DNA of 64,000 nucleotides from Mytilus californianus (GCF_021869535.1 NW_026262668.1:73863558-73927557), one strand, 5' to 3'. Positions 1 to 11,735 are shown, counted from the stretch's first letter. Notes: generated by a model not told the origin, from the sequence alone. Program-made: numbers and translations.

Positions 1-179
1 CAAAGTCCTCAAACTGCCGGACAATTAACGGCATCGTATGGAAAACTACACATGATGACAAAAAATCTAAATATGAAAGTTATCTGGGCAGACGGTCTAA
101 AAGGAGTAGCGTTACATGGTGTCATGATGAACTCTGGCAAAAGTTTTTTTTTCAGAAAGGCGATATATTAATAGGGTCA

Positions 180-1800
180 CATACACATAATGAACTAGAG
201 GCCCATAAAGCCTGTGTCATTTACCTAGGTTTATGTACATTATTTAAATAATGGACACTCTCCAACATTGTTTACTAGAATATAATTCATGACTAAAATA
301 TCTCTTTTGTTCAATTTCTTTTGCCTGATAATTTTTTTCTGTTGAGAGTTTCTCTTTATCTTCAATATTTTTGCCCCAAAACACAAAAAAAAAGATTAAA
401 ATTATCACTTAAGGGCAATAACTCCTCTATGAAGACAACTGACATTTTCATCTATGCTGACCTATTTGCAGGTCTTGTTTTGCCTATTATTTTTGCCTTT
501 AAAGGTTTCTATCTATCTATTCTTCCATAGTTTTCAAGATAATAGACAAAACGCTAACAAATGGAAAAATAGTCAGTTTAGGGCACTATCTCCTTTACAG
601 AGTTAATCAACGACTTCAGCAATATCGATTTATCTGTAAATCTTGCATTGTGGATCATTTTTGATATTTAAAGTTTCTCTCTATCTATTACAGTTTCAAA
701 ATAATAGGCTACAACAAAACAGAAATGGTAAAAAAATAATCATTTAAAAGCAAAAAGTCCTAAAAAAAGTTGACTTACCCATTTATCGTTTTTGACCTAT
801 TTGTTGATCTTGTCTTGGTGATCATTTTTGTATTTAAAGTTTCTACCTATCTTTTATAGTTTCCATGGTAAAAGGCAAAAATGCAAACAATGTTAAAAAA
901 ATCGTCATTAAAGGGCAATCACTTCAATAAGGAGATGACTGACTATTTCGACAATGTAGACTTTGTCTTGCCGATAATTATTGTCTTTTAGAGTTTCTGT
1001 CTATCATAATTTTCAGCATTATAGGCAAAAATGAAAAAAAAATGTAAACATTCTTCATTTAAGGGCAATAACTCCCATAAGAAGTCCTCTGACAGTTTTG
1101 ATGTAAATAGACAGTTAGTACACTTTATTATATACTTAGTAGTAAATACAGATAAATTGTATGTGTAATACAGTCATTGGCAAGCGTGCTGTATCAGCCA
1201 CCCGTGATGATATCGATATCAGCACGGTTGCAAAGGCTTTATCACACCTTTAATCTGTATGATGTCACGTCATCGATTGCAGTCACTGTTGCAAAGGCTT
1301 TATCAAACCCCTAACCTGTATGACGTCATATCAAACCTCTAACTGTATGACGTCATTTCAAATCCCCTTATATGTATGACGTAATGTCACATAAAAACAT
1401 CTACGTTAGGTACATATATATAATAAAGTGTATATGATATGGCTTTTTCAATATCACACACCGTATCAACCCTCAACCAATATAATCCCTCGAGCACTGT
1501 CATATGTTCTCTATTTACAATGGCTTTCAAGATAATAGGCAAAAATTGCACTTTACCCAAATGCTCTATCTTTAGCTATGTCGACCGTGTTGATTAGCAG
1601 GCGGGGTCATCGGGCATATTTTTAATACAAAATACCCCAATGATGATTGTGGCTAATTTTGGGTGAATTTTAATAAATAGTTTCAGAGTAGAAGATTTTT
1701 GTAAAAGTTAACGGACGAAGAATACAACGGACGCCAAGTGAAGACAAAATCCAGATGGATCAAGTGAGCTTAAACCAACCTCACTAAATAGGAAAAGCTC
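180..1800 (+). repeat. GGGCAATAACTC modular repeat, copy 1
   Basis: Diverged tandem modules of about 165 bp. The core motif GGGCAATAACTC or a variant recurs at 413, 581, 913 and 1073, and each copy is followed by the phrases 'tttctatctatctat' and 'ttcaagataatag'. The 5' part (about 190-270) carries 'actagaggcccataaagcct' and the 3' part (1598-1650) carries 'ggcaggcggggtcatcgg' type sequence. The same order of parts recurs at 8570-11735, so this is one dispersed element and not a local satellite. A MITE (1121-1430) interrupts it. No coding capacity is visible. I recognise it as a mollusc-type repeat but cannot name a class. Confidence 0.7.
1121..1430. mobile_element. TA-flanked MITE (mariner-like) with CRE-like motifs
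   Basis: About 310 bp bounded by TA dinucleotides (1119-1120 and 1431-1432). The terminal inverted repeats read CACTTTATTATATA at the left and its complement at the right. The TA target and short TIRs fit a non-autonomous Tc1/mariner-type element. Inside are direct repeats: 'gcaaaggctttatca' twice, and four 'TGTATGACGTCAT' variants. Two of these contain the perfect palindrome TGACGTCA (1321-1328 and 1348-1355). It sits inside the modular repeat at 180-1800. There is no ORF. Confidence 0.65.
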
Positions 1801-1810
1801 CCAGACGAAT

Positions 1811-2084
1811 ATAGCTCAAAAAGTGTCAGTATGGTACAATAGATCAGAAATTTGTCCCTCAGTCGTTGTACGGTGGGACAATACGATTCTTATATATTTC
1901 TAAGGGCTTCATTTCTTCGCTGTTCATTAAGTTCCCAATCTATCAGTTATAGGATTACTAAATTCAGGTTAGAATCTCCTTGGGTCATATGCTTATCCAA
2001 TAGACTACGTAGGTAATTTATGCAGTAAAGCACCTCTCTTTTATATTTTAGAAAATCTGAATACACAAGTCGTGTTGCTCAGTC
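1811..2084. other. no feature seen
   Basis: AT-rich sequence with no convincing ORF or repeat structure by eye. Confidence 0.4.
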
Positions 2085-2262
2085 TTTAGTTTTCTATGTT
2101 GTGTTTTGTGTATTGTTATTTGACTGTTTCTTTTTTAGCTATGGCGTTGTCAGTTTATTTTCGACTTATGAGATTGAATGTCCTTTTGGTATCTTTCGCC
2201 TCTCTTCTATTTCATCTTTAAAATTGTTGTCCGCTGTATTTTTCACATTCAGTGACTTCCTT
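2085..2262 (+). repeat. 3' tail of RT-2 retroelement family
   Basis: The stretch 'gttgctcagtctttagtttt', followed by 'gttgtcagtttattttcgac' and 'ccttttggtatctttcgcc', recurs at 42115-42260, 43420-43520, 46860-46990, 55195-55330 and 61670-61800. In three of those places it lies just downstream of the thumb of the YIDD-type reverse transcriptase. I therefore read it as the 3' end of that retroelement, here without its coding part. Confidence 0.6.
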
Positions 2263-3529
2263 GTTCAGTCATATTTTTTTTACAAAAAACTTGAATGTAG
2301 TTCGTAGAAGCGTGTATGACACTGTAAAGAGTAATATTAGGAGACTCCTACAAGGGTTATAGGTGGTTATTAACTAAATTAGATTAGTTTAACCGGCAAT
2401 ATTCGAAAATGATCCGTCATAATCCAGAAATATAATGTCTGGTAGATGTCGCTGTTTTCCACTTAGGGGTTATTCGTTTTAGTGTGTATATATAGCTTCA
2501 ATTTGACCGTTGACCTTTTCCTTTTAGTTTCTATTTCAGTGCTCTTCAATCTAGTTGACAATCTCTTCATATTTCATTATTTTGCTTTAAAAGCCATGTG
2601 CACATATCTGTATAAATTGCAGTTCATGCATCTCTTCAAAGACCCATTGACTACTCTTAACCTGAGATTTACCGAAAAAAAGAAACGGTCTATAAAGAAG
2701 GGGAAAAATGGATGCCAGCCTTTAAAGAAAAATGACATAACATCAGGCCTTGTGATCATAAAACTTTTGAGTACGATTATCATACTAAGACTCAGATTCA
2801 ACCAATCAAAATGCTGGATTTGTTGTTTCAAGCATAAATTTTGTACTACGAGTACTGAGTAAAGTTTTATGACCGAGTGCCCATATGCTTCTTAAAGGAG
2901 ACCCTTTTATGTTAGAATATGTTTTTATTTTCATTTCCCTAACAGCTCACTAGTTGTACGATTCCGTGTAACATACTTTTTACATTATCCTCTGTATTTC
3001 ATTGCTAAAACCCTTGAACAAAATCGGTTAGTTTTAGAATTTGATATGTCACTATTTAAACTTGGAAAAGCAAATATTCAAATTTAGATCGACCGTTTCA
3101 ATATCACACGGTAAACAAATATAATAACGTATTTTCCCGCTGTGGTGTAATGAAACCAGTTTTTTTTTCTGTAGCTGCAATATGACAATATATTTTAATC
3201 ATTCCCAATTTATTTCCATTTTTCTGAAGAACTTCTGTGAATAGGAATAATTTGGTCAAATTAATACAGCTTTAATAGTCTTAAATTACACCAAAGATCA
3301 ATACAAACGAATTTTGATTCCAAGAAATAAGGCAAATTGTAGTGCTGGTAGAAATCACGGAATCATGGAGGTATTTTATAGTCCAATCAAGGAAAAGTCG
3401 TTATATTTTCCGCGAAACTATATCCTATACTGAAATAGCTTCCAACAATTATCACTTATCACTAATAAAATTTAAATGTATTTAGAACGTTCATCTACTA
3501 ATGACGTTTCACGTACATGCACGGTCAGT

Positions 3530-3534
<5 letters not shown>
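2263..3534. other. no supportable gene
   Basis: Holds a 126-codon open frame (2482-2862, plus) with hydrophobic segments but no recognisable family and no clear splice context. I see no repeat or RNA gene. Treated as non-coding. Confidence 0.4.

Positions 3535-3583
<49 letters not shown>
3535..3583. repeat. (GA)n microsatellite
   Basis: An uninterrupted GA dinucleotide tract of about 24 units. Confidence 0.97.
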
Positions 3584-3585
<2 letters not shown>

Positions 3586-3649
3586 TTATAAAAAATATAG
3601 GCCTACTTCTTTTTGAAAAAGAAATGCAAACTATTATTTTTTGTACATA

Positions 3650-3960
3650 AATTGGGCCGTTAGTTTTCTCGTTTGAATAGTTTTACATTGGTCATTTCGG
3701 GGCCTTTTATAGCTTACTATTCGGTGTGGGCTGTTGTCTGCTCTATGGTCGGGTTGTTGTCTCTTTGACACATTCCCCATTTCCATTCTCAATTTTATTT
3801 GGTCATTGTTGAAAGCTTTGCGGCGACCTATAGTTGTAAAATTCTGCTTTGGAAGAGAGTTGTGTCAATGATCTATAGTTGTTAACTTCTACCGTCATTT
3901 GGCGTCTGGAGGAGAGTTGTCTCATTGACAATCACACCACATCTTCTTATTTTTATATTA
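3650..3960 (+). repeat. mussel SINE-like dispersed repeat
   Basis: Contains 'ccgttagttttctcgtttga', 'catttcggggccttttatag' and the end 'caccacatcttcttattttt'. The same family is at 25430-25610 and 57035-57230 (plus) and, reversed, at 12250-12440 and 20661-21000. This copy has internal duplicates of the 'gagttgt' segment. I recognise it as very abundant in mussels. There is no coding capacity. Confidence 0.65.
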
Positions 3961-4918
3961 TTAATTTAGAGTTGAGCCAAATGCTAATTGTTTTATCTTA
4001 AACATAAAGATACATAATAAGACACACGACACTACAAAAAGTCATTTGTAACCTAAAGAATTAAAATTCAAAGTAAATTGTGTTGGAGATTACAAAGAAA
4101 GAATCTTTGCAGTTAAGCCGATGTAAAGTTAATTAAAAAGAATATTTCAATCACCCTACAAGTTTTATCTAATTTAAAACTATTTTTCAAAGCTTAATGA
4201 ATGTGAATACTTTCCACTGAAATTTATATCCCTCAAGGGAGATATCTGGAGACGCCAATTATAAACCTAAAAAAAATGTGCTCATTTAAAAGAAGAAATC
4301 AGTAACGACCACTAAATGAAAATATCCCAAAATTGTAAAATGAATTAACAGTCGTGAAATAAAAGTCGCCAAAAATCAAGACTAATTCGTAAGGATGAAG
4401 ATAGCAAAATCTCATTTCACAATTAAAGCAGTTTATTTTCTATGGAAATGATTTAGAATGGTTGCAATTTTCAGAATAATGGATTTTTAATTGAATAATC
4501 AAAAGAAATGATTATTAGTGGTGGAGAGATCATTTTTCTTACTGTGTAAAGCTAATTTACTGTGTAATTATTTTTCGTATTGTATTTCACTGAGAATCAA
4601 CGAAGTCAATATTTCTATGTGATGAGTTCTATTTAATTCCAGGATTTGTGATTTGTGTTTTGTTTATCTGTTGAAATAATTGAAATGAAAAATAGAATTG
4701 CTGAAAGACGAAGAAACCTAGTAGTGAGTATGTGAACCTGCTTTGGAGAAAATCAGTTGACACCTCTGTTTGAAATCATTCTTAACAATATAAAAATGCT
4801 GTTGGATGTACTTTAGCATCATACTTCATTAGAATTTAACATGATACAGATCCCTTTCAAATAATATTCGTTTATAAATTTTCGTTAAAGATTTGACAAT
4901 TGTATGAACATCAAGATT
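3961..4918. other. no feature seen
   Basis: AT-rich sequence with frequent stops in all frames and no repeat recognised. Confidence 0.4.
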
Positions 4919-4949
4919 TCAGTTTCGATTCCTGATGACGGAAATAGAA

Positions 4950-5395
4950 AAAAAACGGCAAGTTCGACTGAACCCAACCCCAAGGGTCGAATGCATTATA
5001 GTAATATGGTCACATTGGCTTATACCATCCGACAGTACAACGATGCTAAAAGGGGCGTACATTTGTCTGTGCGAGATGTATAAATACGCAGTCACGTCTG
5101 ATATGAATGGGACGTTAAACCCTGATGCCTCATATATGTCGATAACCACGCTCTATGCATGTTAAAGAATACTCTGCAAAAATCTTTGAGAGGTCCGTAT
5201 AATGTTGAGTGGCTTATTGCAGGGCCAATTTCTGCCCTATGACAAAAACACATTTTCCAGTGGCGGACAAAATTTCCAACCCTTAATCCCGGTCGTACCT
5301 TTTTGCATGGCCTACCTATCAGATTTATTGTGTATTTGTTCTTGTTCTGAATATGCATGAGATATGTGCCACTGGATGTTAATAGAGCAACAATC
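4950..5395 (+). repeat. SINE-like repeat with conserved 3' domain
   Basis: The 3' part 'gttctgaatatgcatgagat' then 'gccactggatgtt' matches the end of copies at 21250-21605, 33690-33838, 38817-38965, 50672-50740 and 63846-64000, and a reversed copy near 19575-19700. Several of those end in (AATC)n. The 5' part has 'agggtcgaatgc' near 4982, which resembles a polymerase III B box. That fits a tRNA-derived SINE, although no A box is clear to me. Confidence 0.5.
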
Positions 5396-5439
5396 TTGAT
5401 TCATTCATCGAGAACTCTCAAACTCCAAAAAATGAAAGG

Positions 5440-5905
5440 GATGTATAAATGCTTAAATAAGTGAGGATCTATAATATATGACCAAAAGGGACATAAAAAG
5501 AATAGCCAATTTCTTATACGGTCAACACTGCCTGAGGGAGTTGGTACACGAAGTACTTGGTAATTTCTGACTTTCTACGTAACTTTATCAACGGAGTATT
5601 TAAGAAAAGTATGTTAGAAATCATGTCAGTAACGCAGCACTGACTGCTGAACTGGTGATATTCTCTGGGACTAACAGTCCACAATCAGCGGTAACAAATA
5701 AGTGCTAAAAAAATAACACTTTATAAATGTGGTGAGTCCAAAGTGTTTTTCTGTATTTTCCTTAATTATGAACCACAAAAAGCCAATGATGTATAATTAC
5801 CTGAATACGCAAGGAACTAAATAGATATATGAAGATGACCAAGAGAGGCATAAAAATAACAGCCCAATTCATAAAAGGTCGACTCTGCCTGAGGCTACAA
5901 CAATT
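5440..5905 (+). repeat. locally duplicated segment
   Basis: A phrase near 5480-5550 ('gacataaaaagaatagcc' ... 'actgcctgaggg') recurs at 5833-5897 ('ggcataaaaataacagcc' ... 'ctctgcctgaggc'), about 360 bp away in the same orientation. Either an old tandem duplication or two members of a dispersed family. Neither copy holds a convincing coding frame. Confidence 0.5.
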
Positions 5906-5932
5906 ATTCTCCATGAAATGTTGAATGTTACA

Positions 5933-6110
5933 ATGAAACGATACCTGTGTAGTTTTATTTTCGGTTTAGTTTCGGTATATATTTTTGTAAAAAGCATTCT
6001 TCCATTGCGAAGCCGGAGTCTCCAGTTTCCACTAATATATATATTTAAAAAAATAAATGGCGATTTTCAAAAGTCTTCTTTCCAGAACGACCAAACTCTT
6101 CCATACATGG
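5933..6110 (+). CDS. possible first exon of a type II membrane protein (partial)
   Basis: An ATG at 5933, in an acceptable context (ACAATGA), opens a 60-residue frame ending with TGA after a GTATG at 6109-6113 that could be a splice donor. The product starts MKRYLCSFIFGLVSVYIFVK, a short basic start followed by about 15 hydrophobic residues, then a basic stretch (PLRSRS). That layout fits the cytosolic tail and signal anchor of a type II membrane protein such as a Golgi enzyme, but nothing catalytic is present, so no function is claimed. An in-frame ATG at 5918 gives five more residues. Upstream lies a repeat-like segment (5440-5905). No downstream exon was recognised. A chance frame remains quite possible. 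Confidence 0.25.
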
Positions 6111-6115
6111 TATGA

Positions 6116-6520
6116 TTCATAGGGAATTATCTTTTGTCTGCTGTAAATGTACTCTTACTTGGCTCAAGAGTGCTTCATTAGTTTTTCCAGAGTAGTTTTC
6201 TTTCGAGTTAGACATGTAGCTACATGGATTCAATTCCGAAATCTACAGTTAATTTTTCGCGGGTATTTTAAAAATATCTTCTGACTTAAATGTGATACTT
6301 TTTAGTTTCTCCCTTATTGATGTAATCGCATGCGCCCCACCCAGGAGATCAACATTTCTGTTCTTTCAGAATTTGTTCATTAATGGGAATCTAGCGTCAG
6401 TTAACATCGTTTTGAATTGGGTGTTTGTCTCTTGTTGTTAACTATAATAGATTCGGTTGATTACACGATGTCATAAACAATTCGAGAAGAAACAAGATTT
6501 TCCATAGTCTTCAGAATTAG
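6116..6520. other. no feature seen
   Basis: Non-repetitive AT-rich sequence leading into the minisatellite. Confidence 0.4.
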
Positions 6521-6703
6521 ATTGACACTTATCCAAAATCTCGATTTGATGCTTATCCAAACTCTCAATCGACACTTGTCTTAAATCTCGATTGAAACTT
6601 TTCCAAAATCTCGATTGAGAATTATCCGATATCTCGAATGACACTTATCCATAATTTCGATTGACACTTTATCCAAAATTTCGATTTACACTTATCCAAG
6701 ATC
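6521..6703. repeat. 23-bp minisatellite
   Basis: About eight diverged units of consensus 'attgacacttatccaaaat' followed by 'ctcg' (23-24 bp). Unit length is nearly constant, with substitutions between units. Confidence 0.85.
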
Positions 6704-6929
6704 ACATAAGTGTAAAAGAAAAACACACTTTCAATTTCTAAAATGTTGCTGTAATTAACAGTTAAGCAGATTTTGGCTTGGTACAATGTACGCAGGCTCA
6801 GAGTGTTATATACTTAATGTTATTTTTTCTATTGTTTAGGTATTTGGAATGTTAATTTGTTGAGAAAAGCGAAGGAATATACGTCATATTTAATTTTCAT
6901 TGTTGAAGACGTGAATGTTGCATCCATAT

Positions 6930-7060
6930 AGCTGTCTCAATGACAACTTTATCTATAAATGATTAATAATAAATAAACTTTATTTAGCGTCGGCATAGGA
7001 TACAAAAACAAGGACATACCATAAGCTCTATTGAGCTTTTAACCGACATATCTTGTTAAT
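6930..7060 (+). repeat. dispersed repeat, GTCGGCAT...AACCGAC type
   Basis: 'aataaactttatttagcg' and 'tcggcata', then 'gagcttttaaccgaca', recur in shorter form at 8015-8090 ('aaagtcggcatat' ... 'agctctttaaccgac'). The ends GTCGG and CCGAC are complementary, so each copy can form a weak inverted repeat. I suspect a retrotransposon 3' tail but cannot show it. Confidence 0.45.
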
Positions 7061-8569
7061 TTATACTGGGGTGCAAATTATTATTATAGTCAAATTAGAC
7101 GTTTCATCTTCATTTACTAGATAAAAAGCTTCAGAAATTCATTTGAGAACTAAAAAGAAAAAGCATGGAAAACGTTAATGTTTGCAGTGTTAACTGGGTT
7201 TATGTTGAATAACAAGTTTCAATACGACGACAAAATACGTATTTAAACACCAATAAATCCAAAGCAAATTAAAGCGTACTAAGTGGCGTAACTCGTATAG
7301 CAATCGCTAGCCGACAACTGTCAATTTAGCATTTTAACACCGGACTAATGGATATCTTAGGAGTTGACAACTTTTGTATGTTGCATTTAAAAAGCTATTA
7401 GCGATAATAGAATGCATAAAACGTAATAGGCACACACGGTGCTACAATCAATGAAAGAAGGGTGCATTGTTGAGCATTATCGAGTTTTTAAGTACAATTT
7501 TCCATTTTTCCTTTTTGTCTATAATGGAAGTCAATGGATTTTGATAACGGTAATTAATTCTAAACATTTCCATCCATTACAAGTAAAGTCAATCGGTATT
7601 TTAACAGTTTGAAGTATAAATCCGGATCCACAATGAATTAATTGAACTAAAGTGATCATATTTTCCTTCGTTCGTAAATACCAAGCGCTAATGGGTTCCA
7701 TAAGATTTTTACTCAACGCCAGGTTGAATTAATATGATATTTTAGGCTAATCCTGTTGTTTTGCAGACAAGGTGTTGGAAAACAGAGTTTTAATGCATTA
7801 ACTAATGTAATTTTTAACCCATTATGTCCAAGTATAAAAGCATGCACTACATGTAAATTATACTACTTCATGAAATTTGTAATATTCGCTATTACGATAC
7901 ATTAAAGCCACCATATAAAAAATACACGACTGTATAGAGTAGATCATTTGTTATAGGTTTAAAGGGTCCGTGTCTTTACATGACGTTTGTCAACTGTCCT
8001 TAGTAAGTAGGTAAGTAAATTTCATTTAAAGTCGGCATATATGTACATAATAACAGAGAAAACATGAGCTCTTTAACCGACTATCATATAAAAATCATGC
8101 AGCTTCATGCAAATACTAATAAATAAAAAATAAAAAAGCATGCGAATATAATGAAAGCAAATATTTTTTTTCATTTCTGAACCTCCAGGGTCAATGCTCA
8201 TGCGGCAAACGCCTCTATGTGCATTGGATGGGGGAACAAGCAACCACAGAAATATATATAAAATACTAACAAACTAAAAAGCATGCATAAATAATAAATT
8301 AATTAAGCACTGGCATTTAATAGCAGCTATAATAATAATGCATAAAAAGCAGAGCAAAAGGCCAGAAATAAAAAGGAAGAAATTTCAGCTATGAGGCAGA
8401 ACTGCATGGATGTCCTTTGTCCATCAGCAAATTCTTTGATATCAGATAGGTGTAAATTCATTTATAAACCATTTTCTTTATATTTTGAGTTGTAAAAAGT
8501 TGAATATGACCACAAAGATGAGTGAATAGCTTGAAATTAAACATCTTTGAAATTGAAGATTTACATGTA
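7061..8569. other. mostly no feature; second GTCGGCAT copy at 8015-8090
   Basis: Aside from the short repeat copy at 8015-8090, I see no coding frame, RNA gene or repeat with support. Confidence 0.4.
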
Positions 8570-10132
8570 GAATAGGGGTATATCAACTTGAAGCCAAGGG
8601 CTCAATACAGTTCTTGGCATATGATTTAATGTTAAACTGAAGAAACATAGTTGTGCAAAACACCTCATTTAAATACTCCATTGAAGGCTCGTGCAATCAA
8701 ACTAGAGGATCTAAAGAGCCCGTGTCGCTCACATAGGTCTATGTGCATTATAAAAAAATGGACCTTCTCCAACATTGTAGACTTAAATAGAATTCATGAC
8801 AAATTTCGCATTTGTTTTTTTAAAATGTATTGCTGATAATTTTTCTGTTTACAGTTTCTATGTTTTTAAGTTTTTGCCTAAAACACGAAAGAGGAAAAGA
8901 AATCGTCAATTTAGGGCAATAACTCCAATGAATATAACTACTTGTTTTGTAGGTCTTGTCTTGCTGATCATTTTTGTTATATAAATTTTCTATCTATTTT
9001 TTATAGTTTTCAAGATGATAATCAAAAATGCCCTAAAAAATCGTCATTAAAGAGCAAGAACTCCAATAACGAGTCGACATACGATTTCGGCCGTCCTTGA
9101 AGTTTCTGTAGATTCGGTCTTGCTGATTATTTTTGCCATCTAAAGGGTTCATCTATCTATTATAGTTTTCAAGATAATAAGGAAAACACTAAATATTAGT
9201 AAAAATTGTCATTAAATAGCAATAACTCTAATAAGTAGTTGTCTGACGATTTCGACCATTTGACTTTTTTGTAGATCTTGTCTTGCTGATCATTTTTTGT
9301 ATTAGAGAGTTTCTATCTATCTATAATTACAATTTCAAGATATTAGGCAAAAACGCAAACAAATTGGTAAAAATCGTCATTAAAGGGCAATTACTCTAAT
9401 AAAAGTTGTCTGACGATTTCGACCATCTGACTTATTTGGAGATCTTGGCCCGTATGCAAAAGCTACTTAAGTTAAGATTTTCCTTAGTAAACACTTAAGT
9501 TAAGGAAACTCCGCCCTTTTTATCTAAGTGGTATGCATACAAAATCTTAGACTAAGTATTTCCTTAGTAAAATCTTAGTTGTTTTAGGTCACGCCCACAA
9601 AACTTAAGTGGTATGCATAAAACCCCTTAAACTAAGAAAATGCCTAAGATTACACTTAAGTCTAAGGTACCTATAGAGCTACCTTAAATTTTTGAAAATA
9701 GTTAAAAATCAGTCGAAAGTATGCGTTTTTTGCAGAACATTAATATATTAGCTACAATTTAATTGATTGATAATTATATCAGTAATAAACTACTAATTAT
9801 TCGTTTGTTTATTGCTAAATATTAACGATCATCGTAATTTTCTTCCAATCACGTATAATCAACAAATCAAGAGATAACAGAAGATAGTTATATACTTCAT
9901 TCTACCCCTATTTCTCAATCTCGTTGTTGTGTATACCGAAAAGTACTCAGTTTTTACACGCATGGAATTCATGCTACTATTTTCTTTTGTTTACTCCTTA
10001 CGTGCATGTGTGCACAAATAAATTTGAGCGTTGAATTGTTATAATACACCGCGTGGAATCAATTGTAACCGTTAGTAAACAGTATGAAGGAAGGAAGAGA
10101 TGAGGAACTTCGGGCATGCAATACCCTGTTTT

Positions 10133-10162
10133 CTGTGTGTGTGTGTGGGGGGGGGGGGGGGG
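10133..10162. repeat. (GT)n-(G)n microsatellite
   Basis: About eight GT units run directly into a long uninterrupted G run (about 18). Confidence 0.95.
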
Positions 10163-10269
10163 CATCATTTGAATTTTCAATTATTTAGTTTTATTCTAAA
10201 GATGTAGGGCAAATTTCCCCTAAATTTGTTTCACTTACAGGGACAAAATCGAAAAGTTTTAAGACCTAC

Positions 10270-10414
10270 CAATAGGCGGATTTCAGGTGGGCATGGACCT
10301 CCGTTTTGTTGAAATAATTTGGTTGATTGTTTATGGAATCACTGTAGCGGCCCCCCTCTTATGGCAGTCAGTGGCCCCGGGCATCCCTTATGAAAATTTC
10401 TGGATCCGCCACTG
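10270..10414. mobile_element. hAT-like MITE remnant
   Basis: The right end 'tctggatccgccactg' and the left end 'aataggcggatttcag' form imperfect inverted repeats of the CAGTGGCGGATCCAG kind common in hAT MITEs. About 145 bp. The 8-bp target duplication is not clear. Confidence 0.5.
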
Positions 10415-11735
10415 CTACCCCATGGAATTCGAAGTTTATATAACGTATTTATGAGACCTAAACCGTATTAAATTATATTTCCTTATATATTCAGTGATAT
10501 ATTGCTGTTAACGAAAATATTGCTAAGTACGCTAAGATGTTGATAATACCTTACAGTAAATATATGAATCTAATAATGTATTTAGTAAAGATTGTAGGAC
10601 TTTTGAAAAATGACCTAGTTTTTATATGGATTCGTGGAAAATTGATCCTACCCCCTTTTTTGTTGTTGTAAAAGGTAAGTGATAAAAATGTTTATTTCAA
10701 ATCGAAATAGATTTTTAAATCCCCAAAAGAAAATGTAAGCAGGTAAGCACATGCTTACAATGCTACAGTGGTGCTACGCCATTGAAACCTTTATCATGTT
10801 TTGTTAGAGTTTAAAACATATTGTTGTCTCCAGAAAATATTACATCCATGAAATATGAATTAAAGATTAAGTAGGGGAAAGTTTTGGATTACAAGTATTG
10901 TTTTTTTCTTCCCATACTCATCCATCAAAACGTCAACCTTTTCTCTTATGCGCCAATTTTTCATCTGTTTCAACATTGTACTATGTTACGTACTATTGAA
11001 TTGTTTTACATACCAATATCAATTTAACCCCAACTCTTTAAAATAAAAGTATGTATTGATCAATCAATGTAAATAATCACAACAAACTTTTACACGGATG
11101 AGTACATGTGATGAGCTAATATATATCATACGGTAATTAGAGAAAGGTTCCGATTTAAATATTCCTTAGTTAAGTGAAGACTTAAGTAAGTTTATGCATA
11201 CGACTTAAGAAGTTTACTTAACTAAGTGAATTCTTAGTGAAATCTAAGTTTAAGGAACACTTAAGTTAAGATGTTTTATGCATACGGGCCCTTGTCTTGC
11301 TGATCATACATTTGCTTTCTAAGTTTCTCCCTATCTATTATAGTTTTCAAGATAATAGACAAACATGAAAAAAATGGTAAAATTCGTCATTGAAGGGCAA
11401 TAACTCCTATATGAAGTCGTCTAACACTTTTGACATATATGGACAATATGTTGAGCTCAACATTCTTAACAGATCTACCCCCGTCAGATTTTCTCTATTG
11501 GTAGCGTTTTTTTTTTAAATAATAGACAAAACTTGCATTTTACCCCTATGTTCTATTTTTAGCCATGTTGGCCGTCTTGGTTGGCAGGCGGGGTCATCGG
11601 ACACATTTTTAAACTAGATACCCCAATGATGATTGTAGTTTCAGAGGAAAAGAATGTATTAAAAGTTAACAGACGACGACGGGAGCCAAGTAATGAGAAA
11701 AGCTCACTTGGCCCTTTTTACCAGGTGTGCTAAAA

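Larger units (their letters stand above)
9447..11290. mobile_element. PIF/Harbinger-like non-autonomous DNA transposon, 1.84 kb
   Basis: Terminal inverted repeats start GGCCCGTATGCA at both ends, inside longer inverted subterminal regions (9460-9680 and 11155-11280) rich in ACTTAAGT and 'ccttagt'. The target duplication is CTT (9444-9446 and 11291-11293). The empty site can be read from neighbouring modules of the host repeat. A 3-bp duplication with a GGCCC-type end is typical of PIF/Harbinger. No transposase remains. Nested inside are a microsatellite (10133-10162) and a hAT-like MITE remnant (10270-10414). Confidence 0.75.
8570..11735 (+). repeat. GGGCAATAACTC modular repeat, copy 2 (interrupted)
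   Basis: Same layout as 180-1800. A 5' domain has 'gaggatctaaagagcccgtg' and 'gctcac' (8703-8735). Modules with the core motif or variants are at 8914, 9051, 9218, 9386 and 11394. A 3' domain (11584-11735) has 'ggcaggcggggtcatcgg' and the stem 'agctcacttggccc' ... 'aggtgtgct'. A Harbinger-like element (9447-11290) is inserted within a module; removing it with one CTT rejoins the consensus phrase 'gatcttgtcttgctgatc'. Confidence 0.75.

Noticed and set aside
2482..2862. 126-codon plus-strand frame
   Set aside because: No recognisable motif, AT-driven hydrophobic composition, and a long antisense frame of equal quality (2577-2831).
4935..5165. 76-codon plus-strand frame
   Set aside because: Lies on a SINE-like repeat with an antisense frame of the same length.
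11700..11735. Helitron 3' end suggested by a hairpin near CTAA
   Set aside because: The CTAA lies inside the stem edge, there is no matching TC 5' end, and the repeat has modular structure with inverted GCTCAC words at both ends.
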